Below are positions 17,164-24,999 of a stretch of DNA of 64,000 nt, one piece after another. The notes under the pieces were generated by a model that did not search any database, had not been told where the DNA came from, and saw only the letters and a list, made by a program, of their open reading frames with translations. This DNA comes from an uncultured Bacteroidales bacterium. GTDB taxonomy: Bacteria > Bacteroidota > Bacteroidia > Bacteroidales > Muribaculaceae. A program made the translations under genes and the position numbers. The first letter of the stretch is position 1. Each line of letters begins with the position of its first letter. The stretch is from assembly GCA_902785925.1 (NCBI GenBank), contig CADAAI010000008.1, forward strand, positions 62,001 to 126,000. Direction: 5' to 3'.

Positions 17164-17913
17164 CTATTGTTGTGACAAGAATTGCTCGGCACGCTCCAGG
17201 TCTTCGGGTGTATCAATGCCAATGGATGAGTGGGGGGTGATCCCCAGTTTTATCCTTATCCCGTTCTCGAGCCAGCGTAGTTGCTCCAGCGACTCGCTAA
17301 GTTCGAGAGGCGATAGTGATAATTGTGTCACGCGACGCAAAACTTCGGCACGGTAGGCATACATGCCTAAATGGGTGTAAAACTGGTGACGGCTGGGCCA
17401 CAGCTCCTTGTCAACACCGCGCAGATAGGGTATTACCGACCGTGAGAAGTAAAGGGCGTTCATGTTAGCATCGGTCACGACTTTCACCTTGTTGGGGTTC
17501 TCAAGGTCGGCATAGCATCCTTCTTGTTCAAATGGTTTGACAAGAGTCGCAATTTCGGTACTCTCGTCATCGAAGCATTGCATTATTGCCTCAATCTGCT
17601 CAGGCTGAATGAATGGCTCGTCGCCTTGAACATTTATGATGATATCCTCGTTACCGCCGTTCTTCATGTAGGCCTCCCAACAGCGGTCGGTACCGCTGCG
17701 GTGGTGGCTTCCGGTCATCACAGCTTTGCCGCCAAATGATTCGACATGTTTCAGTATGCGTTCATCATCGGTGGCAACAAGCGCATTGCCAATGGCTCTA
17801 GAAACTTGCTCATAAACTCGTTGTATCACGGTCTTGCCTCCAAGCACCGCCAATGGCTTGCCTGGAAAACGAGTTGACGCATATCGCGCCGGTATGATTG
17901 CTATAAACTTCAT
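17164..17913 (-). CDS. kdsB: 3-deoxy-manno-octulosonate cytidylyltransferase
   Basis: KdsB activates KDO as CMP-KDO for lipopolysaccharide inner-core synthesis, which confirms a Gram-negative envelope. The N-terminal IPARYASTRFPGKPL, NVQGDEPFI and the C-terminal SLEQLRWLENG and IDTPEDLERAE are family hallmarks. At 249 residues it is full length. It is the first gene of a two-gene unit with the M16 protein. Confidence 0.96.
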   Translation of the reverse strand: MKFIAIIPARYASTRFPGKPLAVLGGKTVIQRVYEQVSRAIGNALVATDDERILKHVESFGGKAVMTGSHHRSGTDRCWEAYMKNGGNEDIIINVQGDEPFIQPEQIEAIMQCFDDESTEIATLVKPFEQEGCYADLENPNKVKVVTDANMNALYFSRSVIPYLRGVDKELWPSRHQFYTHLGMYAYRAEVLRRVTQLSLSPLELSESLEQLRWLENGIRIKLGITPHSSIGIDTPEDLERAEQFLSQQ

Positions 17914-17938
17914 GCTCTGTATAAGATAATGTTTGGTG

Positions 17939-17969
17939 CAAAGTTAAGAATAATCCCTTACTCTCGCAA
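17939..17969 (-). promoter_or_regulatory. Promoter of kdsB
   Basis: On the minus strand TTG (17967-17969), a 20-nt gap and TAACTTTG (17939-17946) match the Bacteroidota promoter, 25 nt before the kdsB start codon. Confidence 0.78.
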
Positions 17970-18101
17970 CTCTCGCGACAATTTAGCTCAATTAATTGTA
18001 GCAATGACCTCCAAGGAATTTGATTTACTCAACATAATGGACGTGTGAAGCGAAAAATTAATATTTTTTCACAGATGAAGGATAAAAAGATGTAGGATAT
18101 T

Positions 18102-18132
18102 TTTGTTTTGGTGGGTATTTTGACTAATTTTG
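18102..18132 (+). promoter_or_regulatory. Promoter far upstream of recJ
   Basis: TTTG at 18102-18105, a 19-nt gap and TAATTTTG at 18125-18132 fit the Bacteroidota promoter. It lies more than 300 nt before the recJ start codon, with no better promoter nearer the gene. Confidence 0.6.
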
Positions 18133-18138
18133 TGAGGA

Positions 18139-18444
18139 AAATATTAAGTTTGGTCATTAGTTCGCACATTTGAATGTGCTTTTGTTAATGTTTTTGTTTA
18201 AGCATATGGTGCGAACTACTTGGCAATGAGAGGATAAGCCATTTGAGGCAGAGCCTTAACATCGCTTTTATTGTGATGGCACTCTGTTCTCATGATAAGG
18301 CTCAAATCTTTGCATACAATTGTGAAGAGATGTTAAATCTTTTCTGCCATATATCTATCCAAACTTATTGATTCTTATATCTTCAGTGGCAAAAGGGCAA
18401 GAGTGCCTGCCACGCCTTACTATGCCAATTAAAGAACAACATAA
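18139..18444 (+). ncRNA. Candidate structured leader or small RNA upstream of recJ
   Basis: The expected transcript from the promoter at 18102-18132 would cross a region with no convincing ORF but with long-range pairing. TAGTTCGCAC (18158-18167) pairs perfectly with GTGCGAACTA (18209-18218). Inside it lies a small hairpin (GCACAT/ATGTGC, 18164-18179). TAAGGCTCAAA (18296-18306) pairs with TTTGAG plus GCCTTA (18242-18258, split by a 5-nt bulge). It could be a 5' leader of recJ-recQ or a separate RNA. I do not recognise a known riboswitch. Confidence 0.35.
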
Positions 18445-20184
18445 ATGACAAGTAAATGGATTTATTTGCCCCTTACATCCGAAGAAAAGAAAATAGAGGA
18501 GCAGCTGGCTGTTCAGTTCCCAGAGTGCCCTTCTATTGCTCGGCTTTTGGTTCTGCGTGGTGTGAAGACTCCGGAGGAGGTTCGCGACTTCTTCTATCCC
18601 TCGCTCAGCCAACTGCCCGACCCGTTTCTTATGCGGGATATGAAAAAGGCTGTAGAGAGGCTAAACCAGGCCTTAGGGGCAAAAGAGAAGGTACTAGTCT
18701 ATGGCGACTATGACGTAGACGGAACAACTGCGGTGGCACTGGTCTACCGCTATTTACAGCGCTTTTATTCAAACGTGGAGTACTATATCCCCACGCGAGA
18801 TGACGAGGGCTATGGTATATCAATGCAAGGCATAGACTATGCCGAGAGCATTGGTGTGAAACTCATCATCGTGCTTGACTGCGGCATCAAAGCAGTTGAG
18901 GAGATTGCTTATGCCAAGAGCAAGGGAATCGACTTCATCATCTGCGACCATCATGTTCCAGACGATGTGCTACCTGATGCAGCAGCAATCCTTAATCCCA
19001 AGCTAGTTGACGATAAGTATCCCTACAAGGACTTGTCGGGATGCGGTGTGGGCTATAAGTTCATGCAGGGCTTTGCCAAGAGTAATGGCATGGATAACAT
19101 GTACGATCTTGAGAACTCGCTTGACCTACTGGCCGTGAGCATCGCCGCCGATTTGGTGCCGCTCACGGGCGAAAACCGCATCTTGGCGCACTATGGTATT
19201 AAGCGCTTGAACAATAACCCTTGTGTGGGATTGAGAAGCATCTTGCGCCTTTGTCGCTTGCAGAAGCGCGAAATTACCATTAGCGACATCATCTTCAAGA
19301 TTGGTCCACTCATCAACGCGTCGGGACGCATGCAGAGTGGTCAAGAATCGGTTGAATTGCTCGTTACCCGTAACAATTCGGCTGCCTATGAGATTATCAA
19401 GAAGATTGACCAATACAATCAGAGCCGCAAGGAGCTGGACCGTAACATCACCGAGGAGGCTAACGCCATCATCGAGAATCACAAGGAACAGATGGGATCG
19501 AAGAAGCCCATCGTGCTCTATAACCGTGACTGGCACAAAGGTATCATCGGTATTGTGGCTTCGCGCCTTTCGGAATTGTATTTCCGTCCGTCGGTGGTCC
19601 TCACCTATAGCAACGATGGTTTGGCAACTGGTTCATCACGCTCGGTGCGTGGGTTTGACATCTATGCTGCTATCAAGAGCAACCGCGATCTGCTTGAGAA
19701 TTTCGGTGGTCACACCAACGCTGTGGGACTCACTCTCAAGGAGGAGAATATCCCAGAATTCAAGCGCCGACTTGAGGAGTATGTCGAGAATCACATTGAG
19801 GATGAGCAGGTAACTCCATCAATCGATGTGGACTGCGAGCTTAGTTTCGATGAGATAAACGACTCGTTCGCCCGTTATATGAAACTCTTCAATCCATTTG
19901 GCCCTGAGAATCAGAAACCGGTATTCATGACACGTCGTTGCCGTGATGCTGGTACGAGCAAACTCGTGGGAAAGAAGATGGAGCACATCAAGCTCGACGT
20001 GGTTGATTCTAAATCGGGCAAGATGATGAATGCCATCGCATTTGGAATGGGTGAGTACTTTGAGCGTATCAAGAATGGCGAGCTATTCGACATAATCTAC
20101 ACCGTTGAGGAGAACAAGCACCGCAATTCGGTGTCGACACAATTACTGGTTAAAGGCATTAGAATGAGCGACGATGCCAACTAA
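18445..20184 (+). CDS. recJ: Single-stranded-DNA-specific exonuclease RecJ
   Basis: RecJ degrades single-stranded DNA 5' to 3' in recombination and repair. The DHH-phosphoesterase motifs are intact: YGDYDVDGTT near residue 91, the VLDCGIKA aspartate, CDHHVP, and the DHHA1 part with SGRMQSGQ, GIIGIVASRL and FGGHTNAVG. At 579 residues it has the usual length. It overlaps recQ by 11 nt, so the two repair nucleic-acid enzymes are translationally linked. Confidence 0.96.
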   Translation: MTSKWIYLPLTSEEKKIEEQLAVQFPECPSIARLLVLRGVKTPEEVRDFFYPSLSQLPDPFLMRDMKKAVERLNQALGAKEKVLVYGDYDVDGTTAVALVYRYLQRFYSNVEYYIPTRDDEGYGISMQGIDYAESIGVKLIIVLDCGIKAVEEIAYAKSKGIDFIICDHHVPDDVLPDAAAILNPKLVDDKYPYKDLSGCGVGYKFMQGFAKSNGMDNMYDLENSLDLLAVSIAADLVPLTGENRILAHYGIKRLNNNPCVGLRSILRLCRLQKREITISDIIFKIGPLINASGRMQSGQESVELLVTRNNSAAYEIIKKIDQYNQSRKELDRNITEEANAIIENHKEQMGSKKPIVLYNRDWHKGIIGIVASRLSELYFRPSVVLTYSNDGLATGSSRSVRGFDIYAAIKSNRDLLENFGGHTNAVGLTLKEENIPEFKRRLEEYVENHIEDEQVTPSIDVDCELSFDEINDSFARYMKLFNPFGPENQKPVFMTRRCRDAGTSKLVGKKMEHIKLDVVDSKSGKMMNAIAFGMGEYFERIKNGELFDIIYTVEENKHRNSVSTQLLVKGIRMSDDAN

Positions 20185-22090
20185 TGCCAACATCTACCAG
20201 ATATTACAGAAATACTGGGGGTATAAGCAGTTTCGCGCACTTCAGGAAGACATCATAATGTCGGTTCTTGAGGGGCGCGATACTCTTGGATTGATGCCCA
20301 CGGGAGGTGGCAAGTCACTCACTTTCCAGATTCCAACTCTTGCCATGGACGGCCTAGCGATTGTTGTCACTCCAATAATATCTCTCATGAAAGACCAGGT
20401 GGACAATCTAACGTCGCGCCGAATCAAGGCAACCTATATGCATGCTGGCCTCTCGATGAGTGAGCATCGCAGGGTGATGGAGAAGTGCGAGAATGGTAAT
20501 TGCAAATTCCTTTACATCTCGCCCGAACGACTTGAAAGCAGGGCGTTCCTCGACCGTATCAAGAGGCTCAACGTATGTCTGATTGTTGTAGACGAGGCGC
20601 ATTGTATATCGCAGTGGGGCTATGATTTCAGGCCCTCGTTCCTCAAGATTGCCTCATTGCGCAAAGTGTTTCCCACGGTTCCAGTATTGGCTCTCACTGC
20701 CACTGCAACTCAGCTTGTGGTAGATGACATCCAAGAAAAACTTCAATTTAAGGCGCCAAACGTCTTCAAGACTAGCTTCGTTCGCGGTAATATCTCCTAT
20801 GTGGTGCGCCACACTACTGAGAAGATGGCCGAACTGGTCCACATCATGAAGTCGGTTCCAGGCTCAGCGATAGTGTATGTGCGCAGCCGCAAGCGCACCA
20901 AGATGATTGCCGATGAGTTGCGACGCAACGGACTTAGCGCTGACTACTATCACGCAGGACTGAGTATTGAGGAAAAGGAAGACAAACAGAACAAGTGGAA
21001 GAGTGACGAGATAAGGGTGATTGTGGCTACCAATGCCTTCGGTATGGGAATTGACAAGCCTGATGTGAGACTAGTAGTGCATGTTGATCTACCAAACACT
21101 CTTGAGGAATATTTTCAGGAGGCTGGTAGGGCAGGACGCGACGGAAAGCGTTCCTACGCCGTGATGCTTGTGAAACAGACCGACAAAGGCTTGCTTCACC
21201 GTCACCTTAGCGAGGCCTTTCCCGAGAAAGAGTTCATACGTAAGGTGTACGAGCGTGTGGGCAACTTCCTGGAGGTGGCGATTGGAGAGGGCTATGGCCA
21301 GATGCTGGACTTTAATTTCAACCTCTTCTGCCGTACATTCAATCTGCCAGTTCTTCCCACTCACAATGCGCTGAGAATACTCACTCAGGCGGGATATATC
21401 GAGTTTGTTGAGGAAATTGAGACTCAGTCGCGTGTTATGATTCATGCTAGCAAAGATGAACTTTACAATATTCCCACTACAACGCCTCGAGCCGACGAAG
21501 TGCTGCAGGCATTGCTGCGCACCTATACGGGGCTCTTTGCCGACTATGTATTCATCAACGAGGACGTGCTCGCCTACCGTTATAACTTGTCACCACAGAC
21601 CATATATGATGCTCTGCTCGAGTTCAATCGCTTGCATATATTGCATTATGTGCCGCGCAAACGCACTCCTTATATCATATATACCACATCGCGCGAGGAG
21701 CCAAAACACGTGCTCATTCCTAAGTCGATCTATGAAACACTGCGTGAACGCATGCGGCAGCGCATTGAGGCAGTGATTGCCTATTGCTACAGTGATGACA
21801 TCTGCCGTGAGAAATATCTAGTGGAATACTTTGGCGATGCAGGCACTGAGCCTTGTGGCCACTGCGACACCTGCATTGCAAGGCGCAAGTATAGTGACCA
21901 TAGACCCGAGGATGTGCAGCAGGGAATTCTATACATGGCTCAGGTAAAGCCTCGGCATTTGAAAGAGTTTGTCCAAACATTGTCGTTCTCTAAAGATGAG
22001 ATTATCGAGATGGTGTCAATGCTAGTAGACGAAGGATTTTTAGTGCACCTCGACGACGACACCTACGTTAACCATGAGCCATTGAAGTGA
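20174..22090 (+). CDS. recQ: ATP-dependent DNA helicase RecQ
   Basis: This is a RecQ-family 3'-5' helicase of 638 residues. Visible are LMPTGGGKSLTFQIP (Walker A), VVDEAHCISQWGYDFRPSF (DEAH box), GRAGRDGK (motif VI) and the RecQ zinc domain (cysteines in CYSDDICRE and CGHCDTC). A winged-helix region follows, but no clear HRDC domain is present; the C-terminus ends after a short helical segment. The start overlaps the recJ stop. Confidence 0.95.
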   Translation: MPTNANIYQILQKYWGYKQFRALQEDIIMSVLEGRDTLGLMPTGGGKSLTFQIPTLAMDGLAIVVTPIISLMKDQVDNLTSRRIKATYMHAGLSMSEHRRVMEKCENGNCKFLYISPERLESRAFLDRIKRLNVCLIVVDEAHCISQWGYDFRPSFLKIASLRKVFPTVPVLALTATATQLVVDDIQEKLQFKAPNVFKTSFVRGNISYVVRHTTEKMAELVHIMKSVPGSAIVYVRSRKRTKMIADELRRNGLSADYYHAGLSIEEKEDKQNKWKSDEIRVIVATNAFGMGIDKPDVRLVVHVDLPNTLEEYFQEAGRAGRDGKRSYAVMLVKQTDKGLLHRHLSEAFPEKEFIRKVYERVGNFLEVAIGEGYGQMLDFNFNLFCRTFNLPVLPTHNALRILTQAGYIEFVEEIETQSRVMIHASKDELYNIPTTTPRADEVLQALLRTYTGLFADYVFINEDVLAYRYNLSPQTIYDALLEFNRLHILHYVPRKRTPYIIYTTSREEPKHVLIPKSIYETLRERMRQRIEAVIAYCYSDDICREKYLVEYFGDAGTEPCGHCDTCIARRKYSDHRPEDVQQGILYMAQVKPRHLKEFVQTLSFSKDEIIEMVSMLVDEGFLVHLDDDTYVNHEPLK

Positions 22091-22103
22091 TAGGATAGAA
22101 ATA

Positions 22104-22144
22104 AAAAGCTGGAGCAAGACTCAAGAGTCTCGCTCCAACTTTAA
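22104..22144. terminator. Bidirectional terminator between recQ and the winged-helix gene
   Basis: AAGCTGGAGCAAGACTC pairs with GAGTCTCGCTCCAACTT around an AAGA loop, with one A-C mismatch. A-rich and T-rich flanks let it serve both convergent genes. Confidence 0.85.
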
Positions 22145-22158
22145 AATCTTGATAAACC

Positions 22159-22368
22159 TCAAAGCAAAGTAACCTCAATTTGCTTGCCTTCCTCATCAGA
22201 GGCTACGTTAACCTTACCTTCACGGGCGAGCCAACCGATAGCAGCAAAAATCTCTTTCTCTTTAAGTTTAGTCACTTTTTTCAAACCTTTCATGTCCTGA
22301 GTGCCTTCAGCATCGTTCAGAGAATTCCAAACAGCGCCAGCCCACAGACCAATTGTTTCAACGTTCAT
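22159..22368 (-). CDS. Small winged helix-turn-helix protein (DUF2582 type)
   Basis: This is a 69-residue protein with a compact winged-helix fold (GLWAGAVWNSLND, EIFAAIGWLAREGKV), matching the DUF2582 family seen in Bacteroidota and archaea. DNA binding is assumed from the fold, but no target is known. It stands alone with its own promoter and terminator. Confidence 0.82.
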   Translation of the reverse strand: MNVETIGLWAGAVWNSLNDAEGTQDMKGLKKVTKLKEKEIFAAIGWLAREGKVNVASDEEGKQIEVTLL

Positions 22369-22413
22369 AATAAAAATCTTTTTTGTAAAACTTTGTGTTT
22401 ATTAAAAACGATG

Positions 22414-22444
22414 CAAAATTATATGTTTTATAACATATTGGCAA
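22414..22444 (-). promoter_or_regulatory. Promoter of the DUF2582 winged-helix gene
   Basis: On the minus strand TTG (22442-22444), a 20-nt gap and TAATTTTG (22414-22421) form an ideal Bacteroidota promoter 45 nt before the start codon. Confidence 0.8.
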
Positions 22445-22605
22445 CACATTGCATATAATATTTTATATAATGTATCTGCAATCGTTTGCCCCAATTAGAT
22501 TTTATAATTCATCCCTTGTGCGCCACAAGGTTTCAGTGCTTCCAATGCGTCCTGCAAATTGTCGCCGTTTGTTTCTTAATAAAAATTAATAAAGCTAATA
22601 AAGTC

Positions 22606-22636
22606 TTTGATTTCTTTAGTGTTTTTTGTAATTTTG
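22606..22636 (+). promoter_or_regulatory. Promoter of the tryptophanase transcript
   Basis: TTTG at 22606-22609, a 19-nt gap and TAATTTTG at 22629-22636 fit the consensus. The predicted transcript start is near 22643, about 285 nt before the tryptophanase ATG. No second promoter is seen in the leader, so regulation in the leader RNA is possible. Confidence 0.7.
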
Positions 22637-22654
22637 CACATCAATAATGGAGAT

Positions 22655-22738
22655 ATGCTTTATTTAAGTCCAATAACATCACCTAAAATCTCTTGTATGT
22701 TTCTTAACATCAAGGACATAGACCATTATACCCATTGA
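22655..22738 (+). CDS. Candidate leader peptide of the tryptophanase gene (27 residues)
   Basis: An ATG 12 nt after the predicted transcript start opens a 27-codon frame ending in MFLNIKDIDHYTH. The tail loosely recalls the WFNIDNKIVDHRP end of E. coli TnaC, but it lacks the essential Trp and the final Pro. The stop codon overlaps the start of a second mini-ORF (TGATG). This could be an analogue of TnaC, an unrelated leader peptide, or chance. Confidence 0.3.
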   Translation: MLYLSPITSPKISCMFLNIKDIDHYTH

Positions 22739-22794
22739 TGAATCTTTTGCGACTTGGCAAGATCATTGTCATGTTGCGTTCCTATCATTTTTGA
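22738..22794 (+). CDS. Second candidate mini-ORF in the tryptophanase leader (18 residues)
   Basis: This frame starts inside the stop of the 27-codon ORF (TGATG) and encodes 18 residues, MNLLRLGKIIVMLRSYHF. The overlap would allow reinitiation. No homologue is recognised. A third, nine-residue frame (MLYSPNRLI) lies at 22840-22869 and echoes the start of the first (MLYLSP). Confidence 0.2.
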   Translation: MNLLRLGKIIVMLRSYHF

Positions 22795-22927
22795 TAATAA
22801 ATCTTCACTATATATATTTCAACTGCTTTGGAGCTGTGGATGCTTTATAGCCCAAATAGGCTTATTTAGCAAACGATGCTCCGGGGCAAAACAATGTAAA
22901 ATTAATAAATCATACACATTATAAATT

Positions 22928-24304
22928 ATGGAACTCCCATTTGCAGAATCTTGGAAAATTAAAATGATTGAGCCATTAAAGAAGAGTACTCGCGAGCAAC
23001 GCGAGCAATGGCTCAAAGAAGCTCACAACAATGTATTTATGCTAAAGGCCGATCAGGTCTATATCGACTGTCTTACAGACTCTGGTACAGGTGCCATGAG
23101 TGACCAGCAGTGGTCAGCTATGATGCTTGGCGACGAGAGTTATGCCGGTGCAACCTCTTTCTATAAGTTCCAGGAAGTGGTTCAACGCATCTTTGGTTTC
23201 AAGTATGTAATTCCAACTCACCAGGGACGTGCTGCCGAGAATGTTCTCTTCTCTTATCTCGTTAAGGAAGGCAACGTTGTTCCTGGCAACGCCCACTTCG
23301 ATACTACTAAGGGTCACATCGAAGCCCGCAAGGCTAAGGCTATCGACGTTACAATCGACGAGGCCAAGGACACTCAGCTTGAGATACCTTTCAAGGGTAA
23401 CGTTTCGCTCGAGAAGCTTGAGAAAGTTCTCGTTGAGAATAAGGGTAATGTTCCTTTCATGGTGCTCACCGTTACCAACAACACCGTTGGCGGTCAGCCC
23501 GTTTCGATGAAGAACATCAAGGAGACTTGTGAACTTTGCCACAAGTACGGTGTTCCCGTAGTTATGGATAGCGCACGCTTTGCCGAGAACTCTTACTTCA
23601 TCAAGACCCGCGAGGAAGGCTATGCTAACAAGACTATTAAGGAGATTGCACGCGAGATGTACAGCTATGTAGATGCAATGACTATGAGTGCCAAGAAGGA
23701 CGGTCTCGTTAATATGGGTGGTTTCATCGCAACCAACAATGAGGACTGGTATGAGGGTGCTAAGTTGTTCTGCATACCCTTTGAAGGTTTCTTGACCTAT
23801 GGTGGTCTTAACGGTCGCGACCTTAACGCTCTTGCTGTAGGTCTTGACGAGAATACCGAGTTTGATATGCTCGAGACTCGTATCCACCAGGTGCAGTACC
23901 TCGCTAGCAAGCTCGACGAGTACGGCATTCCTTATCAGCGTCCAGTGGGCGGTCACGCTCTCTTTATCGATGCCGACAAGGTGCTGTGCAATGTTCCTAA
24001 AGAGGAATTCCCTGCTCAGACTCTCACTTGCGAACTTTACCTCGAGGCTGGTATCCGTGGTTGCGAGATTGGTTACATCCTCGCCGATCGTGATCCGGTG
24101 ACTCGTGAGAACCGCTTTGGTGGTCTCGACCTGTTGCGTCTGTGCATTGCTCGCCGCGTTTACACTGACAACCACATGAACGTGATTGCTGCAGCGCTGA
24201 AGAATGTTTATGACCGTCGCAACGAGATTACTCGCGGTGTCGCTATCGAGTGGGAAGCTCCATTGATGCGCCACTTTACTGTGAAGCTCCGTCGATTAGG
24301 CTAA
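22928..24304 (+). CDS. tnaA: Tryptophanase (tryptophan indole-lyase)
   Basis: This is a PLP-dependent beta-eliminating lyase of 458 residues that cleaves tryptophan to indole, pyruvate and ammonia. Family segments include TDSGTGAMSDQQW, PTHQGRAAENVLF, NNTVGGQPVSM and the PLP lysine in TMSAKKDGLVNMGG. The N-terminus MELPFAESWKIKM and the EAPLMRHFTVKL end match Bacteroides tryptophanases as I remember them. Tyrosine phenol-lyase is the close relative and main alternative. No permease gene adjoins it. It carries a long leader and its own terminator. Confidence 0.88.
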   Translation: MELPFAESWKIKMIEPLKKSTREQREQWLKEAHNNVFMLKADQVYIDCLTDSGTGAMSDQQWSAMMLGDESYAGATSFYKFQEVVQRIFGFKYVIPTHQGRAAENVLFSYLVKEGNVVPGNAHFDTTKGHIEARKAKAIDVTIDEAKDTQLEIPFKGNVSLEKLEKVLVENKGNVPFMVLTVTNNTVGGQPVSMKNIKETCELCHKYGVPVVMDSARFAENSYFIKTREEGYANKTIKEIAREMYSYVDAMTMSAKKDGLVNMGGFIATNNEDWYEGAKLFCIPFEGFLTYGGLNGRDLNALAVGLDENTEFDMLETRIHQVQYLASKLDEYGIPYQRPVGGHALFIDADKVLCNVPKEEFPAQTLTCELYLEAGIRGCEIGYILADRDPVTRENRFGGLDLLRLCIARRVYTDNHMNVIAAALKNVYDRRNEITRGVAIEWEAPLMRHFTVKLRRLG

Positions 24305-24327
24305 TTAATCAATCACATAACTATACT

Positions 24328-24359
24328 AAAACAGCTCGGCAAGAATGCCGAGCTGTTTT
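24328..24359. terminator. Terminator of tryptophanase (bidirectional)
   Basis: A perfect 14-bp stem (AAAACAGCTCGGCA with TGCCGAGCTGTTTT) around a 4-nt loop lies 23 nt after the tryptophanase stop. It is symmetrical, so it can also end the convergent Sel1-repeat gene. Confidence 0.92.
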
Positions 24360-24383
24360 GTGTGTTGGAGTAATAAAAAGTTA

Positions 24384-24947
24384 TTACTTGAGCTTTGGGA
24401 GGTTGTTGATTGCGGTCTCGTTGCCGAGAGCTGCCGATTTAGCTACCCACTCCTTGGCTTTCTTGATGTCTTTCTTAATGCCATTACCACCGTAATAGTA
24501 GCAACGTCCTATCTCGTACATGGCGTCGCTGTCGCCTTGCTTTGCGGCTTTTTCAAACCATTTAATGGCCTTCTTGTAGTCTTTCTTAACACCAAGACCA
24601 CCCATGTACAATTGTCCAAGAGCCATCTGTGAATCGGCATATCCTTTCTTTGCTGCTTTCTCATAGAGCTTTAACGCTTTGGCATAGTCTTGTGCAACGC
24701 CATGACCCTCGGAATAGCATATTGCAAGGTTGTGAGTGGCGCGAATGTTTCCCTTGTTGTGAGCAGCCTCAAAAAGAGGAAATGCCTCATCGTAGTTTCC
24801 AGCTTCGTAGTTGGTCACACCGTCGCGAATCAAATCCTCAATAGCCTCCTTCTTAAGGTCACGTTTTTTCTTCTTGGCTTGTGCCTGTGGCACAGCCATG
24901 GTAGCGATAATGGCAATGAGAGCCAAGATGCCTAGTACTTTTTTCAT
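24384..24947 (-). CDS. Secreted Sel1-repeat protein
   Basis: This is a 187-residue protein with a signal peptide (MKKVLGILALIAIIATMAVPQAQA), then a Lys-rich segment and about four Sel1-like repeats of 36 residues (for example AKALKLYEKAAKKGYADSQMALGQLYMGG and KKAIKWFEKAAKQGDSDAMYEIGRCYYYG). Such repeats form protein-binding solenoids. The partner is unknown, and the location is periplasm or outer membrane. It lies 52 nt downstream of typA on the same strand. Confidence 0.9.
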   Translation of the reverse strand: MKKVLGILALIAIIATMAVPQAQAKKKKRDLKKEAIEDLIRDGVTNYEAGNYDEAFPLFEAAHNKGNIRATHNLAICYSEGHGVAQDYAKALKLYEKAAKKGYADSQMALGQLYMGGLGVKKDYKKAIKWFEKAAKQGDSDAMYEIGRCYYYGGNGIKKDIKKAKEWVAKSAALGNETAINNLPKLK

Positions 24948-24999
24948 AATTGTAAGTTATTAGTGTTAGTTAATCGTTATTTGTTTTACGCTCAACGGT

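Noticed and set aside
22655..22738. Assigning the 27-codon ORF firmly as TnaC
   Set aside because: It lacks Trp and the terminal Pro that are essential in known TnaC peptides; the similarity is limited to a few residues and may be chance.
23114..24274. A 386-codon open frame antisense to tryptophanase
   Set aside because: Tryptophanase is unmistakable on the plus strand; the antisense frame shows no family motif and is a shadow of its codon bias.
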